DNA from: Bradyrhizobium tropiciagri
GTDB taxonomy: Bacteria > Pseudomonadota > Alphaproteobacteria > Rhizobiales > Xanthobacteraceae
Direction: 5' to 3'
Assembly (NCBI RefSeq): GCF_018130545.1
Contig: NZ_JAFCKF010000004.1
Span: forward strand, 693,501 to 757,500
Length of the DNA: 64,000 nt
A program made the translations under genes and the position numbers. The notes beneath the pieces are model-generated. The model saw only the letters and a list, made by a program, of their open reading frames with translations, was not told where the DNA came from and did not search any database. Positions 10,654-19,819 of the stretch are shown one piece after another. Each line of letters opens with the position of its first letter. Position 1 is the stretch's first letter.

Positions 10654-11391
10654 ATGACGCTCGTTCGTTACGAGAGCGCCAACCACGTCGCGACCATCAC
10701 GATGGCACGCAGCGACAAGCACAACGCGCTCAACAACGCGTTGTGCACGGAGTTGCGTGACGCCTGGCTACGGTTTCGGGACAGCGACGATCGCGTCGCG
10801 GTGCTGGCTTCCGCTGAGGACAAGTATTTCTCCGTCGGCGCCGATGTGGCCGACCTTCCCGTCAATATGTGGCACGCGGTGCCTGGCCTCGGCGTCGATC
10901 TCGACAAGCCGGTCATTGCGGCGACGTCGGGCTGGGTGGTCGGCGGGGCCTTCGTGCTGGTCCAAATGGCGGATCTGTGCGTGGCGTCCGAGACGACGCG
11001 CTTCATTTATCCCGAGGGCAAGATCGGCACGACGGCCGGCGGCGTCTCGTCGGTGATGGCACGGATGCCGCACAAGATCGCGATGGAATTTCTGCTGGTC
11101 GGCGAGGAGATGTCGGCGGAACGCGCCTTCCAGATCGGCTTCGTCAACAAGGTCGCCGCACAGGGGCAGCACGTCGCCATGGCACAGCAGATGGCCGCCA
11201 AGATCGCCGGCAACGCGCCGCTGGTGGTCCGCGCGCTGAAGAAGCTGGCCCGCGAAGCAATGCCGAAGGGGCCGCTGGAGACGGTCGCCGACGTGCGGCG
11301 GCTGCTCGATGAAGTCAGAGACAGCGACGACCTCAAGGAAGGCGTCAAGGCATTCAGCGAAAAGCGGAAGCCGAAGTTTACCGGGAAGTAG
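10654..11391 (+). CDS. Enoyl-CoA hydratase/isomerase family protein
   Basis: A 245-residue crotonase-fold protein. The oxyanion-hole region reads YFSVGADVADLP and the second oxyanion segment GWVVGGAFVLVQMADLCVASETTRF. One of the two glutamates of classical hydratases is present (PEGKIGTTAGG), but the residue order is not that of a standard fatty-acid hydratase, so the reaction is open. AGGGAGG precedes the ATG at good spacing. It is 49 bases after the cupin gene and may share its transcript. A palindromic repeat follows the stop. Confidence 0.85.
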   Translation: MTLVRYESANHVATITMARSDKHNALNNALCTELRDAWLRFRDSDDRVAVLASAEDKYFSVGADVADLPVNMWHAVPGLGVDLDKPVIAATSGWVVGGAFVLVQMADLCVASETTRFIYPEGKIGTTAGGVSSVMARMPHKIAMEFLLVGEEMSAERAFQIGFVNKVAAQGQHVAMAQQMAAKIAGNAPLVVRALKKLAREAMPKGPLETVADVRRLLDEVRDSDDLKEGVKAFSEKRKPKFTGK

Positions 11392-11403
11392 GGCGGGAGG
11401 GGC

Positions 11404-11521
11404 TTCTCTCGTCATTCCGGGGCGACGCGTAGCGTCGAGCCCCGAATCCATCTCACCACGGCTTCGGCGGAGAAATGGATTCCGGGCTCTCGCTTCGCGA
11501 GCCCCGGAATGACGAGGAGAG
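11404..11521. repeat. Palindromic intergenic repeat, CATTCCGGGGC type
   Basis: The arms GTCATTCCGGGGC (left) and GCCCCGGAATGAC (right) bound an inner pair of shorter hairpins, including TCGCTTCGCGA and an ATCCATCTC/GAAATGGAT pair. The whole element fills the gap between two convergent genes. Half of the same family appears near 62965-63000. The element could fold into a large cruciform and may stabilise or end both transcripts. Confidence 0.8.
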
Positions 11522-11522
11522 A

Positions 11523-13049
11523 CTAAGCAAACACCGTGTGGTCGATCGGCCCGTTCGGCACCACATAGCCGTAGCGCGTGTTCGACGGCTCCGCGCCGGC
11601 CTTCTCATACTGCGCCTTCATCATCGCGAAGCGATCGCCCTTGATGTCGAGCATCGCGCGCTTCGGCTGGATGTTGTAGAGCCGCGCATTGTTGTCGCCG
11701 AAAATCGCCGTCTTCACCGGCCCGTCGGCGGGCCCAAGCGGCGCGTAGCCGAACTTCTTCTGCATCATTTCCGGGATTTCCAGCCGCCGCAGGCCCTCGA
11801 TCTGCCATTGCGGCGCGCCGGTCCACAGTGCGTCGGTGCCCCAGCAGACATGGTCGACGCCGAGCCCCTTGATCAGCGTACCCATCAGCGCGGCGCAGAC
11901 ATTCGGCTCGGCGACCAGCGTGGTCGCGAACAATTGCCCGACATCGCCATAGACATTGTTGACGCCGTATTGCGCCGGGATGTCGGCGAGATCCGAGGTC
12001 CAGGCGATCCGGCCGGTGCGCTCGAACTCCGCGAGCGCGACCTTCGGATCGCCGCCGACATGGCGATAGGCCGAGTGATAGATGACGAAGTTGAGCTGCG
12101 GCCAGTCCTTGGCGGCCTGGCCGACATCGGCGACGTCGGCGAAGCCGCGCAGGTTCGGATACTGCTTCTCGATCCCGGGCGGGAACAGTCCCTTGTGGAC
12201 GCAGACATTCTTGATGCCCGCCTTCACCATCTTCTCATAGCCCTTGTAGGCGACCTTCTCGTCATCCAGCCGCCACGGATAGCGGCTGATCTCCTTGTGG
12301 GTGTTGTCGCCGATCGTGTAGCCCTTGCAGGATTCCGGCTTCAGCGCCAAAGCCGCGTCGAGCTTGTCGAGCCAGCCGGGCTGCCCGGGCGTGAAGATGG
12401 CGTGACAGAACACGCGCCGCGAGCCGGCCTCGTCGTTCATCTTCTTGCGCGCCTCGGCCATCTGCTCGTTGGTCAGGAACCAGTCCTGCTCGATGTCCGA
12501 CGGCGCCGAGGAGATCAACGCGATCTTGGTGTCGGAATCGAGAAACATCTCCTTCTTGTAGTTGTTGAACTTGAGATCCTCGATGGTCTGCTCGTGATCG
12601 TTGAGCTCCTTGTTCCAGCCGGCCTTGCCGACCGCCTTGCGCATTTCCACAAAGCCCATGATGCGGGTGTCGTCGCGCAGGAAATGCGTGTGCATGTCCA
12701 TGATGAACTGGTCTTTCAGCCCGTTGGCGCGCTCTTGCGCCATCGCCGGCGTCGCGGCCTCGGCCGGCGTCACGTCGAACAGTGGACCGTAGACCTGGTT
12801 CATCGCGACGAAGGAAGCGGCCATGCCGGCCGCGGTTTGGAAGAAGCGACGACGATCGAGGCCCTGCTTGCCGCCGAGATCGTCGGCCATCGCGAGCAGC
12901 CGTGCCTCGACTTCGCGCTGCCGTTCATTCTGCGGATCGGGATAGAACTCGTCGCTGGAGACGATCTGGGTCGGGATCGGCGTCTGGTACTGGCACAGCT
13001 CGGAGGGCATCAAGGCGGCAAGTTCTTCATCGGTGAGATTGCTGCTCAT
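11523..13049 (-). CDS. Amidohydrolase family protein with internal Tat-type signal
   Basis: A 508-residue metal-dependent hydrolase of the amidohydrolase (TIM-barrel) superfamily. The HxH metal motif is MDMHTHF near residue 165, and later His and Asp ligands lie in IYHSAYRHVGGDP and WGTDALWTG. A twin-arginine-like signal (DRRRFFQTAAGMAASFVA) occurs near residues 85-100, unusually far from the N-terminus, after a 70-residue hydrophilic head. I take the ATG at 13049; the frame is open further upstream, but that part lacks family character. The substrate is unknown. It is divergent, 227 bases away, from another exported hydrolase. Confidence 0.83.
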   Translation of the reverse strand: MSSNLTDEELAALMPSELCQYQTPIPTQIVSSDEFYPDPQNERQREVEARLLAMADDLGGKQGLDRRRFFQTAAGMAASFVAMNQVYGPLFDVTPAEAATPAMAQERANGLKDQFIMDMHTHFLRDDTRIMGFVEMRKAVGKAGWNKELNDHEQTIEDLKFNNYKKEMFLDSDTKIALISSAPSDIEQDWFLTNEQMAEARKKMNDEAGSRRVFCHAIFTPGQPGWLDKLDAALALKPESCKGYTIGDNTHKEISRYPWRLDDEKVAYKGYEKMVKAGIKNVCVHKGLFPPGIEKQYPNLRGFADVADVGQAAKDWPQLNFVIYHSAYRHVGGDPKVALAEFERTGRIAWTSDLADIPAQYGVNNVYGDVGQLFATTLVAEPNVCAALMGTLIKGLGVDHVCWGTDALWTGAPQWQIEGLRRLEIPEMMQKKFGYAPLGPADGPVKTAIFGDNNARLYNIQPKRAMLDIKGDRFAMMKAQYEKAGAEPSNTRYGYVVPNGPIDHTVFA

Positions 13050-13276
13050 TCTTCGCTCCCGCGTCTCGCCGGATATTTCCGGTCGGATCGCCGCGGAGAC
13101 TAGGGCCAAGTCCGAGCGTCGTCCGCGCCGATTGCTGCAAGCCGCGTTCACAAAATCGTGCATCGTATTTGTCATGGTGAGATGCCGGCATCGCGCGTTC
13201 GCTCGCGGCGTCACGCGTGCGCTGCTATGCTCGACCGCACCGGATCGAAGCAAGAAATCCGGAAGGGAGGCGAACC

Positions 13277-14293
13277 ATGATGTCGTCAGATCATTCGCGG
13301 CGCAGCATCATCAAGGGGATCGGCATTGCAGCGGCCGGCGGCGCGGTCGGCGCAGCGCCGGCGCAGGCGGCTGTCGCAATTCCCACCGAAGGCGAAATAT
13401 GGAGCAATGAATATTGGGCGAAGAAGGGCGACGTCCCGCTGTGGATGTTCCGCAAGCGGATCGGCGCGCCGAAGCCAGGCGAGCGCGCGCGGCCCGTGGT
13501 GTTCTTCGTTCATGGCTCATCGGTGACATCGAGGGCGTTCGACCTCACCGTGCCCGGCAAGGGCGAGTATTCGCTGCTCAATGTGTTTGCGCGCTACGGC
13601 TTCGATTGCTGGACCATGGATCACGAGAACTACGGCAAGTCGGGCCGCACCTCGGGCAATGCGGATATTGCGAGCGGCGTCGAGGATCTGAAAGCGGCGG
13701 TCGAGGTGATCGTCCGCGAGACCGGGCAAACGAAGTATCACTTCGTCGGCGAATCCTCCGGCGCGCTGCGGGCCGGTGCCTTCGCGATGGCCGCGCCCGA
13801 GCGGATCGACCGGCTGGTGTTTGCCGCCTTCACCTACAAGGGCGAGGGTTCGCCGACGTTGGCGAAGCGTGCCGAGCAGCTGGCCTATTACCGCAGCCAC
13901 AACATGCGCAAGCGCGACCGCGACATGATCCGCTCGATCGCGACCCGCGACAAGCCCGGCACGTCGGATCCCGCCGTGATCGAAGCGCTGGCCGATGTCG
14001 AGATGCGGTTCGGCGACCAGATCCCGACCGGCACCTACCTCGACATGACGGCCAATTTGCCGGTGGTGCATCCGGAGAAGGTGCTGGCGCCGGTGCTGCT
14101 GGTTCGCGGCGAATATGACGGGATCGCGGCGGTGCCCGATCTCGAGGAGTTCTTCAACAAGCTGCCGAACGGCGACCGGCAGTTCATCATCCTGCCCGGC
14201 ACCGCACATTCCGTGGCGCTTGCCACCAATCGCGAGCTGTTCTGGCACGTAACCCGGGCATTCCTGACCATGCCGACGCCGATCGTGACGTGA
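13277..14293 (+). CDS. Tat-exported alpha/beta hydrolase
   Basis: A 338-residue protein. The signal has a twin arginine (SRRSIIKGIGIAAAGGA) and a cleavage region near AQAA at about residue 36. The mature part is an alpha/beta hydrolase: oxyanion region FFVHGSSVTSRAF, nucleophile elbow GESSGALRAG and final histidine in PGTAHSVALATN. The catalytic aspartate is probably in RGEYDGIAAV. The start is the ATG at 13277 with GGAAGGGAGG close by. Its shared divergent promoter with the amidohydrolase suggests the two act on related exported substrates, which is inference. Confidence 0.88.
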   Translation: MMSSDHSRRSIIKGIGIAAAGGAVGAAPAQAAVAIPTEGEIWSNEYWAKKGDVPLWMFRKRIGAPKPGERARPVVFFVHGSSVTSRAFDLTVPGKGEYSLLNVFARYGFDCWTMDHENYGKSGRTSGNADIASGVEDLKAAVEVIVRETGQTKYHFVGESSGALRAGAFAMAAPERIDRLVFAAFTYKGEGSPTLAKRAEQLAYYRSHNMRKRDRDMIRSIATRDKPGTSDPAVIEALADVEMRFGDQIPTGTYLDMTANLPVVHPEKVLAPVLLVRGEYDGIAAVPDLEEFFNKLPNGDRQFIILPGTAHSVALATNRELFWHVTRAFLTMPTPIVT

Positions 14294-14399
14294 GCTTGCC
14301 TGCGGCAGGACGCCGCAAGAAAAAATTGGTGCGGCGATGTCGGGAGCCGGCTATGCGGTTCGTCCTCGGGGCACAACCCCGCCAATTGGAGTGCCCTTC

Positions 14400-14837
14400 A
14401 TGGCCAATCCCACAATGATCTTCGTCAATCTGCCGGTCAGCAACCTCGCCCGCGCCACCGCGTTCTACGAGGCGATCGGCGCCAGCAAGAACCCGCAATT
14501 CTCCGACGAGACCGCCTCCTGCATGGTGATCTCCGAGACGATTTTCGTCATGCTGCTGACCCACGACAAATTCCGGCAGTTCACGCCGAAGACGATCGCC
14601 GATGCCAAGACCACAAGCGAAGTGCTGATTTGCCTTTCGGCCGAGAACCGCGACGCCGTCGACGGCTACGTGACCAAGGCGAAGGGCGCTGGCGGCAGCG
14701 CCGACCCGTCGCCGAAGCAGGATTACGGCTTCATGTATGGCCGCAGCTTCGAGGATCCCGACGGGCATATCTGGGAAGTGATGTGGATGGACGTCGAGGC
14801 GGCAGCCAAGGCGCAGGCCGCCGCGGCCACCGCTTGA
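14400..14837 (+). CDS. VOC-family (glyoxalase-like) protein
   Basis: A 145-residue vicinal-oxygen-chelate fold protein with two beta-alpha-beta3 modules. It opens IFVNLPVSNLARATAFYEAIG and closes YGRSFEDPDGHIWEVMWMD, the typical glyoxalase/dioxygenase frame. Its metal ligands differ from those of true glyoxalase I, so the reaction is unknown. The ATG at 14400 replaces a longer upstream frame without homology. It is followed after 25 bases by a second VOC gene, so the two are likely coexpressed. Confidence 0.88.
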   Translation: MANPTMIFVNLPVSNLARATAFYEAIGASKNPQFSDETASCMVISETIFVMLLTHDKFRQFTPKTIADAKTTSEVLICLSAENRDAVDGYVTKAKGAGGSADPSPKQDYGFMYGRSFEDPDGHIWEVMWMDVEAAAKAQAAAATA

Positions 14838-14862
14838 TCGCTCGCTGACAAGGAGCTCATCG

Positions 14863-15361
<499 letters not shown>

Positions 15362-15366
<5 letters not shown>

Positions 15367-15548
15367 GGTGGGCAAAGGCGCTCTTGCGCCGTGCCCACCA
15401 TCAGCGCTCCGCTCGTGGTGGTGGGTACGCTGCGCTCTGCCCACCCTACGAACTATCATCGCCCGGCAGGCGGGTGACCCAGTATCCAGTGGCCCGGTGC
15501 TTGCCTGATGGGCCGCGGCGTACTGGATGCCTCGCTCGAAGCGGAGCA
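15362..15548. repeat. Composite palindromic repeats, TAGGGTGGGCA and CCAGTATCC types
   Basis: The first element has perfect arms CGTAGGGTGGGCA (15362-15374) and TGCCCACCCTACG (15438-15450) around inner hairpins. The second, from about 15468 to 15548, contains GGCGGGTGACCCAGTATCCAG and GTACTGGATGCC, words shared with the element at 51308-51395. The first arm overlaps the stop of the upstream gene. The block separates two convergent genes. Confidence 0.8.
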
Positions 15549-15559
15549 TGACAACGTAC

Positions 15560-16717
15560 CTAATAGCTGATCCGCAGCCCGACGCCGCCATGGACCGTGT
15601 TGCCGACCGGCTGCGGTCCGGCGGTGCCGTTGAGGAAGATGTCGGCGACCCAGCCCTTGGTGATGCGGAAGCCGACGCGGCCGCCATATTCGAACCAGCC
15701 CTGGTTGCCGATCGTTGGCACGATGGTGCCATCGCCGGTGACGGTGGCGACGATGCCGGAATGGGTGGCGAAGGATTGCACCCAGCCGCCATTGATGTTG
15801 GTTTCGATGTTCGATCCGAACAGGTGTGTCCACTGGCCGCCGATCTTGACCAGGCTGGTGCGATCGGTGCCGTCGGCGATGGTGGCGTCGAACGGATTGA
15901 AAGCCATGGCGGGGTCGCTGTAGCCCTTGACCCGTTGCCAGAGCTGCCAGACCTCGACCGAAGCCGCGACCTCGTCGCGCGCCGACAGCCGGTTGATCCA
16001 GCCCGCGCGCCCGTAGACGCCGTAATTCTCGCTCGACGTCTGGCCGGTGACCGACACCGGGCCGAGGCTCGTGGCGTAATTGCGGGTGTAGCGCACCTTC
16101 TCGGACGGCGAGAGGACGGTGCCGATATCGAAGAATGGTCGCGACGATCCCCAGTCGACGAAGTCGTAGCGTAGCGCGAACGCGCCGATCGGCGCGCTGG
16201 TGACGTTGTAGCCGCCCTCGCCATATTGCGTGTAGGCGATGCCGGCGAGCAGCGACAGATTCGGCGTGATGGTCTTGCGGCCATGGATGCCGGCCGAGAA
16301 CGAACCGGCCGAGCCGAACGCGCTGATGCAATCGTCGCAATTGACCTGTTCATTGACGCCGAGCAGCACCGACCCGAGCACGCGGTTGGTGATCATCTGG
16401 TTGAAGCGCTGGTCCGCGAGGTTGTTGATCGAGCTGCCGCTCGACGGCGCGCCGGTGATGGGTGTCGGCGTCGGAGTTGGCGTCGGCGAAGGGCTCGGCG
16501 TCGGTGTCGGCGTCGGGGTAGGCGTCGGTGTGGGAGTAGGCGTCGGCGTGGGGGTCGATGTACTGCAGTTTTGCGACACCGACAGGTTGCTAGGAACGGA
16601 AGTACAGTTCGGCGTTGGAGTCTGCGCCTGGGCCGGCGCAGCGAACGCCAGCATCGCGAGCGACAGCGCCATTGTCAGGGCCGCCGACAGGATCACACGA
16701 TGGATGCGGCGCGCCAT
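15560..16717 (-). CDS. Outer-membrane beta-barrel protein with a Thr-Pro linker
   Basis: A 385-residue exported protein in four parts: a signal peptide to about residue 30 (AAPAQAQ), a short segment with two cysteines, a (Thr-Pro)n/(Ser-Pro)n linker at about residues 53-88, and a C-terminal barrel of about 290 residues. The barrel has alternating hydrophobic strands and ends in HGGVGLRISY, typical for outer-membrane insertion, and resembles autotransporter barrels. The Cys-x2-Cys in NCDDC is unusual. The ATG at 16717 follows the stop of the FecR-domain gene by two bases, so the pair is an operon. There is no large passenger domain, so this is not a classical autotransporter. The linker may cross or anchor to peptidoglycan. 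Confidence 0.75.
   Translation of the reverse strand: MARRIHRVILSAALTMALSLAMLAFAAPAQAQTPTPNCTSVPSNLSVSQNCSTSTPTPTPTPTPTPTPTPTPTPSPSPTPTPTPTPITGAPSSGSSINNLADQRFNQMITNRVLGSVLLGVNEQVNCDDCISAFGSAGSFSAGIHGRKTITPNLSLLAGIAYTQYGEGGYNVTSAPIGAFALRYDFVDWGSSRPFFDIGTVLSPSEKVRYTRNYATSLGPVSVTGQTSSENYGVYGRAGWINRLSARDEVAASVEVWQLWQRVKGYSDPAMAFNPFDATIADGTDRTSLVKIGGQWTHLFGSNIETNINGGWVQSFATHSGIVATVTGDGTIVPTIGNQGWFEYGGRVGFRITKGWVADIFLNGTAGPQPVGNTVHGGVGLRISY
16461..16556. repeat. Short tandem repeat encoding the (Thr-Pro)n linker
   Basis: The plus strand repeats 6-base units of the form GGCGTC/GGNGTN, giving alternating Thr-Pro codons on the minus strand. Copy-number change by slippage would keep the frame and only alter linker length, since each unit is six bases. 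Confidence 0.75.
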
Positions 16718-16719
16718 GC

Positions 16720-17430
16720 TCACCGTCCGCACAGCATGCCGGTGGGATCGTCGTCGACCGGCGGCGTCACCGGTGTCGCGTCCGCATACTGGGTGACGGT
16801 GCAGAGCCCCGCCGACTGGCTGCAGGTCGCGGCAAAGGTCCAGGGCGGGTTGTTGGTCTTCTGGATCGTGGTGTGGCCGCCGCTCGAGGTGATGATCGCG
16901 GTGTCGCCGGGCTGGGTCAGGTCGATGCACTGCCGGTTCGACGTGCAGACCGTCGATGCGCCTTCCTGCAGCACCACAATGGTCTTGCCGCGCTGTGACA
17001 GGATATCGAGTACCGTGCCGCGAACGCCGATGGTCGCAAGCGGCGTCGTGATCTTGTAGGCGGCCTTTTCCGAATGGCCGGTGACGAAGCGGAACGCACC
17101 CGAGGTCAGACGGATCGCCACGTCGCGATAATGATGCTCGTCGTCGAACACGGTGCGGTCGAGCTTGAGCGAGGCGTTCGGTCCGAGCGAGAGGTTGGTG
17201 CTGTCGGCCATCACCAGCCGCGCCGCGCTTTCCAGACCGGTGCGCACCGTCTCATCGCGCAGCAGCGCGTCGCCGACATTGATCGGGCTGGTCGCGGCCG
17301 CAACACGGAGAACCTCGTTCTTCACCATCGCCGCTTCGCCGACGCGGGTTTGCGCCTGCGCGGGATGGGCCGCCAGTGCGACGGTAAGACCGAGTGCTGG
17401 TAAGAAGAAAAAGCGGTGAGGCGAATTCAT
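16720..17430 (-). CDS. FecR-domain exported protein
   Basis: A 236-residue protein with a signal peptide (to about residue 26, HPAQAQ) and a FecR domain at about 40-160: GDALLRDETVRTGLESAARLVMAD, then LTSGAFRFVTG and TTPLATIGVRGTVLDI. Four cysteines in the C-terminal third (VCTSNRQC, CSQSAGLC) suggest disulfides. It does not look like the FecR anti-sigma regulator, which has a cytoplasmic N-terminus and a membrane helix; here the FecR fold is simply exported. Its tight coupling to a beta-barrel gene suggests a secreted or surface complex. Confidence 0.82.
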   Translation of the reverse strand: MNSPHRFFFLPALGLTVALAAHPAQAQTRVGEAAMVKNEVLRVAAATSPINVGDALLRDETVRTGLESAARLVMADSTNLSLGPNASLKLDRTVFDDEHHYRDVAIRLTSGAFRFVTGHSEKAAYKITTPLATIGVRGTVLDILSQRGKTIVVLQEGASTVCTSNRQCIDLTQPGDTAIITSSGGHTTIQKTNNPPWTFAATCSQSAGLCTVTQYADATPVTPPVDDDPTGMLCGR

Positions 17431-17585
17431 TGCAATACCGATTGACTTAACGGCGTCATCGTACCGGATCGTGCACGCATCTGATATTGTATATTTGTCA
17501 CAAGCTGCGCCGAGGTGATTGGATGGTTAGTGTCCGTCGATTCGACTACGTTCAACGGTGCGGACGTGAGAGTGAGTTCCGATCA

Positions 17586-17612
17586 CACACGTCACATACG
17601 TCACACCCGTCG
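17586..17612. repeat. Three 9-base tandem repeats, CACACGTCA-like
   Basis: CACACGTCA, CATACGTCA and CACCCGTCG follow each other without gaps, and further CTCACACTT words lie at about 17633-17654. They sit in the shared upstream region of the divergent FecR-domain and glycosyltransferase genes. A regulator site is possible; nothing proves it. Confidence 0.35.
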
Positions 17613-17651
17613 CGTGCGAGCATGCATGAATAGCTCACACTTCGCTCACAC

Positions 17652-18983
17652 TTGTGCCCCTGTCATCGTGCCCGCGTCTTGAGCATCGCAACCAAATCTT
17701 CGTCTGTTGACCGCCGCCCAGCCGCGCGCGCCGCGATCGTCGCGGCGATCATCTTTGTCGTTGCCCATGTCGTGCTGCTGATCGGGATCACGACGCCCGA
17801 CAAGCTCTATTTCGACGAGGTGCATTACGTGCCGGCGGCGCGGCAGATGCTGTTGCCGGTGATCGAGGGCCCGATCCTCAATCCGATGCATCCGCCGCTT
17901 GCCAAGGAGATCATCGCGCTCTCGATCAAGGCGTTCGGCGATGGGCCACTCGGATGGCGCTATCCCGCCGCGTTGTTCGGAGCGCTGGCGCTGGTCGCGG
18001 TCTATCTCGGCGGGCTCGCGCTGTTCGCATCGCAGGAGCGCGCGGTTGCGGCGATGCTGATCGCCTTCTTCAACCAGATGCTGTTCGTGCAGTCGCGGAT
18101 CGCGATGCTGGATATTTTCGCGCTCGCCTTCTGCCTGTTCGCGGTCGCGGCCTTCCTCCACGGCTTCCGGCAACAGCGGCCGCACGCCGCGTTCGCGCTG
18201 GCGGGATTGGCCGCGGGGCTTGCGAGCGCCTGCAAATGGAGCGGGTTGTTCGTGCTCGCGACCTGCATCGCAATCGTCGCGGTGATCCGACTGATGCAGG
18301 GCTGGCGCACGCGCTTTGCCGACGCCAATGCGGAGGACTGGTACCGGCCGGATTTATGGCCGGATTTTCGTCTTCCGCATTTCATCGTCTGTTTCGTGCT
18401 GCTTCCGTCAGCGGTCTATCTGGCGACCTTCGTGCCGCTCTACGGTCTCTCGTTGTCCGGCCTCATCGAGGCGCAGCGCCGCATCTTTGCCGACAACACC
18501 ACGACCGCGATCGCGGGCCACACCTATATGAGCTCGTGGCCATCCTGGCCGTTCCTGGTGCGCCCGGTCTGGTATCTGTTCGAGAAGGTCGGCGACGACG
18601 CCTTCGCCGCGATCGTGTTTCTCGGCAACCCGCTGGTGCTGTGGCCGGCATTGATTGCGCTGATCGTTGCGCTGCGCGACTGGATCATCGGGCGCAGCCG
18701 CAATGCTTTTCTCGTGCTGGCGTTCTATCTCGGCCCGTATCTCGCCTGGGCGCTGCTGCCGCGCACGCTCGGCTTCATCTATTACTATCTGCCGGCCGCG
18801 ACCACCGCGAGCTTCGTGCTGGTCCATGCCTTGAGCCGCAAGGGCACGCCGCGCTGGCTGTTATGGACTTTCGTGGCGGTCGCGTGCGCGGGCTTCGTCG
18901 CGATGCTGCCGGTCACGGCTGCCGGCATCGGGACCTCGATGACGACCTTCAATCGGCTGATGCTGTTCCAGAACTGGATCTGA
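17652..18983 (+). CDS. PMT-family phospholipid-linked glycosyltransferase
   Basis: A membrane protein of about 440 residues of the protein O-mannosyltransferase/ArnT clan (GT-C fold). The first luminal loop has the DE motif in YFDEVHYVPAAR and the later NPMHPPLAKEIIA, as in PMT proteins. I count about nine to eleven hydrophobic segments after a short cytoplasmic head. Such enzymes transfer a sugar from a polyprenyl-phosphate donor to a protein or lipid outside the membrane. The start is uncertain because only TTG codons (17652 or 17679) open the frame. It could glycosylate the Thr/Pro-rich exported neighbour, but that is speculation. Confidence 0.8.
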   Translation: MCPCHRARVLSIATKSSSVDRRPAARAAIVAAIIFVVAHVVLLIGITTPDKLYFDEVHYVPAARQMLLPVIEGPILNPMHPPLAKEIIALSIKAFGDGPLGWRYPAALFGALALVAVYLGGLALFASQERAVAAMLIAFFNQMLFVQSRIAMLDIFALAFCLFAVAAFLHGFRQQRPHAAFALAGLAAGLASACKWSGLFVLATCIAIVAVIRLMQGWRTRFADANAEDWYRPDLWPDFRLPHFIVCFVLLPSAVYLATFVPLYGLSLSGLIEAQRRIFADNTTTAIAGHTYMSSWPSWPFLVRPVWYLFEKVGDDAFAAIVFLGNPLVLWPALIALIVALRDWIIGRSRNAFLVLAFYLGPYLAWALLPRTLGFIYYYLPAATTASFVLVHALSRKGTPRWLLWTFVAVACAGFVAMLPVTAAGIGTSMTTFNRLMLFQNWI

Positions 18984-18996
18984 CGCTCGTCGGATC

Positions 18997-19032
18997 AATC
19001 GATCCGCCTGCCGGTAAGCAGGCGGTTCGATT
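18997..19032. terminator. Bidirectional hairpin between convergent PMT and ompA-like genes
   Basis: AATCGATCCGCCTGC (18997-19011) pairs with GCAGGCGGTTCGATT (19018-19032) apart from one T-T mismatch, around a 6-base loop. It occupies the middle of the 59-base gap between two convergent stops, a standard place for a shared terminator. Confidence 0.65.
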
Positions 19033-19042
19033 GCGCGGGTGA

Positions 19043-19675
19043 CTACTGCTGCGCCGTCTTGGTATCCATGTTGACGACCTGCACGCGGCGATTGGTCGGG
19101 TCCATCGGCGCGCTCGGGTCCTTCGGCCGGGTCTTGCCATAGCCGACGGTCACGAGGTCGGAGCCGTTCAGGCCGTAATGCTCGATCAGATACTTCTTGA
19201 TGGTATCGGCGCGGCGCTCCGACAGATCCTGGTTGTAGGCCTCGCCGCCGATCGCATCGGTGTGGCCGGCGACGACGAAAGTCGAGCCCTTCATGTTGGC
19301 ATCCGACAGCGCCTTGCCGAGCTCCTGCACCGCCTGGGTCGAGCCCTTGCTGATGTCGGCCGAGTTGTAGTCGAAGTGAATCTCCAGATCGATCTTCGGC
19401 TTGCTGGCGGCGATGTCGGCGATCTCCTGGCGCTCATCCAAGGATAGCGAGCGGGTCTGCCGGTTGCGAACGCTGTTGAGGAAGCTCGTCTCCTTGGCGG
19501 ACGCGGCGGGATCGACCTGCGTGCCGGCCGACAGCCCGCGGGTGGCCGACTTCGGCTTCAGCGCATTGAGGATCTGGGCAGCCGGAACGGTGTCGCTGCC
19601 GGCCAGCGCGACGCCCGCCGTCAGCGACAGCGCGGCGCCGATTGTCAAAAGAGACAGGGAAAAGGAGCGGGTCAT
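19043..19675 (-). CDS. OmpA-family peptidoglycan-binding protein
   Basis: A 210-residue protein with a signal peptide (MTRSFSLSLLTIGAALS to LAGSD, about residue 25), an unremarkable middle part, and a C-terminal OmpA domain (about 95-205). The domain has EIHFDYNSADIS, then VVAGHTDAIGGEAYNQDLSERRADTIKKYL, including the Asp and Arg that bind diaminopimelate. There is no beta-barrel and no lipobox, so it is a soluble or loosely tethered periplasmic protein. The ATG at 19675 is chosen for its signal peptide; the open frame upstream has no such feature. Confidence 0.9.
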   Translation of the reverse strand: MTRSFSLSLLTIGAALSLTAGVALAGSDTVPAAQILNALKPKSATRGLSAGTQVDPAASAKETSFLNSVRNRQTRSLSLDERQEIADIAASKPKIDLEIHFDYNSADISKGSTQAVQELGKALSDANMKGSTFVVAGHTDAIGGEAYNQDLSERRADTIKKYLIEHYGLNGSDLVTVGYGKTRPKDPSAPMDPTNRRVQVVNMDTKTAQQ

Positions 19676-19819
19676 GATTTTCGTCCTTGAATGTCGGGCT
19701 AGCCAATCCGGCTTGCTATCGTTTTGATGCCGGGAGCCTAGGACTGGTTCAAAGTCCGAAATGTGATCTAGATCACGGAAGGGGCTGCCCCGCCGGGCTG
19801 GGGCAAGCGGGTAGAGGAC

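Noticed and set aside
11475-13103. 542-codon open frame on the plus strand
   Set aside because: Antisense of the amidohydrolase, which carries the real HxH and signal motifs.
16460-16560. Possible CRISPR-like array
   Set aside because: The repeat unit is six bases without spacers; it encodes the Thr-Pro linker of the barrel protein.
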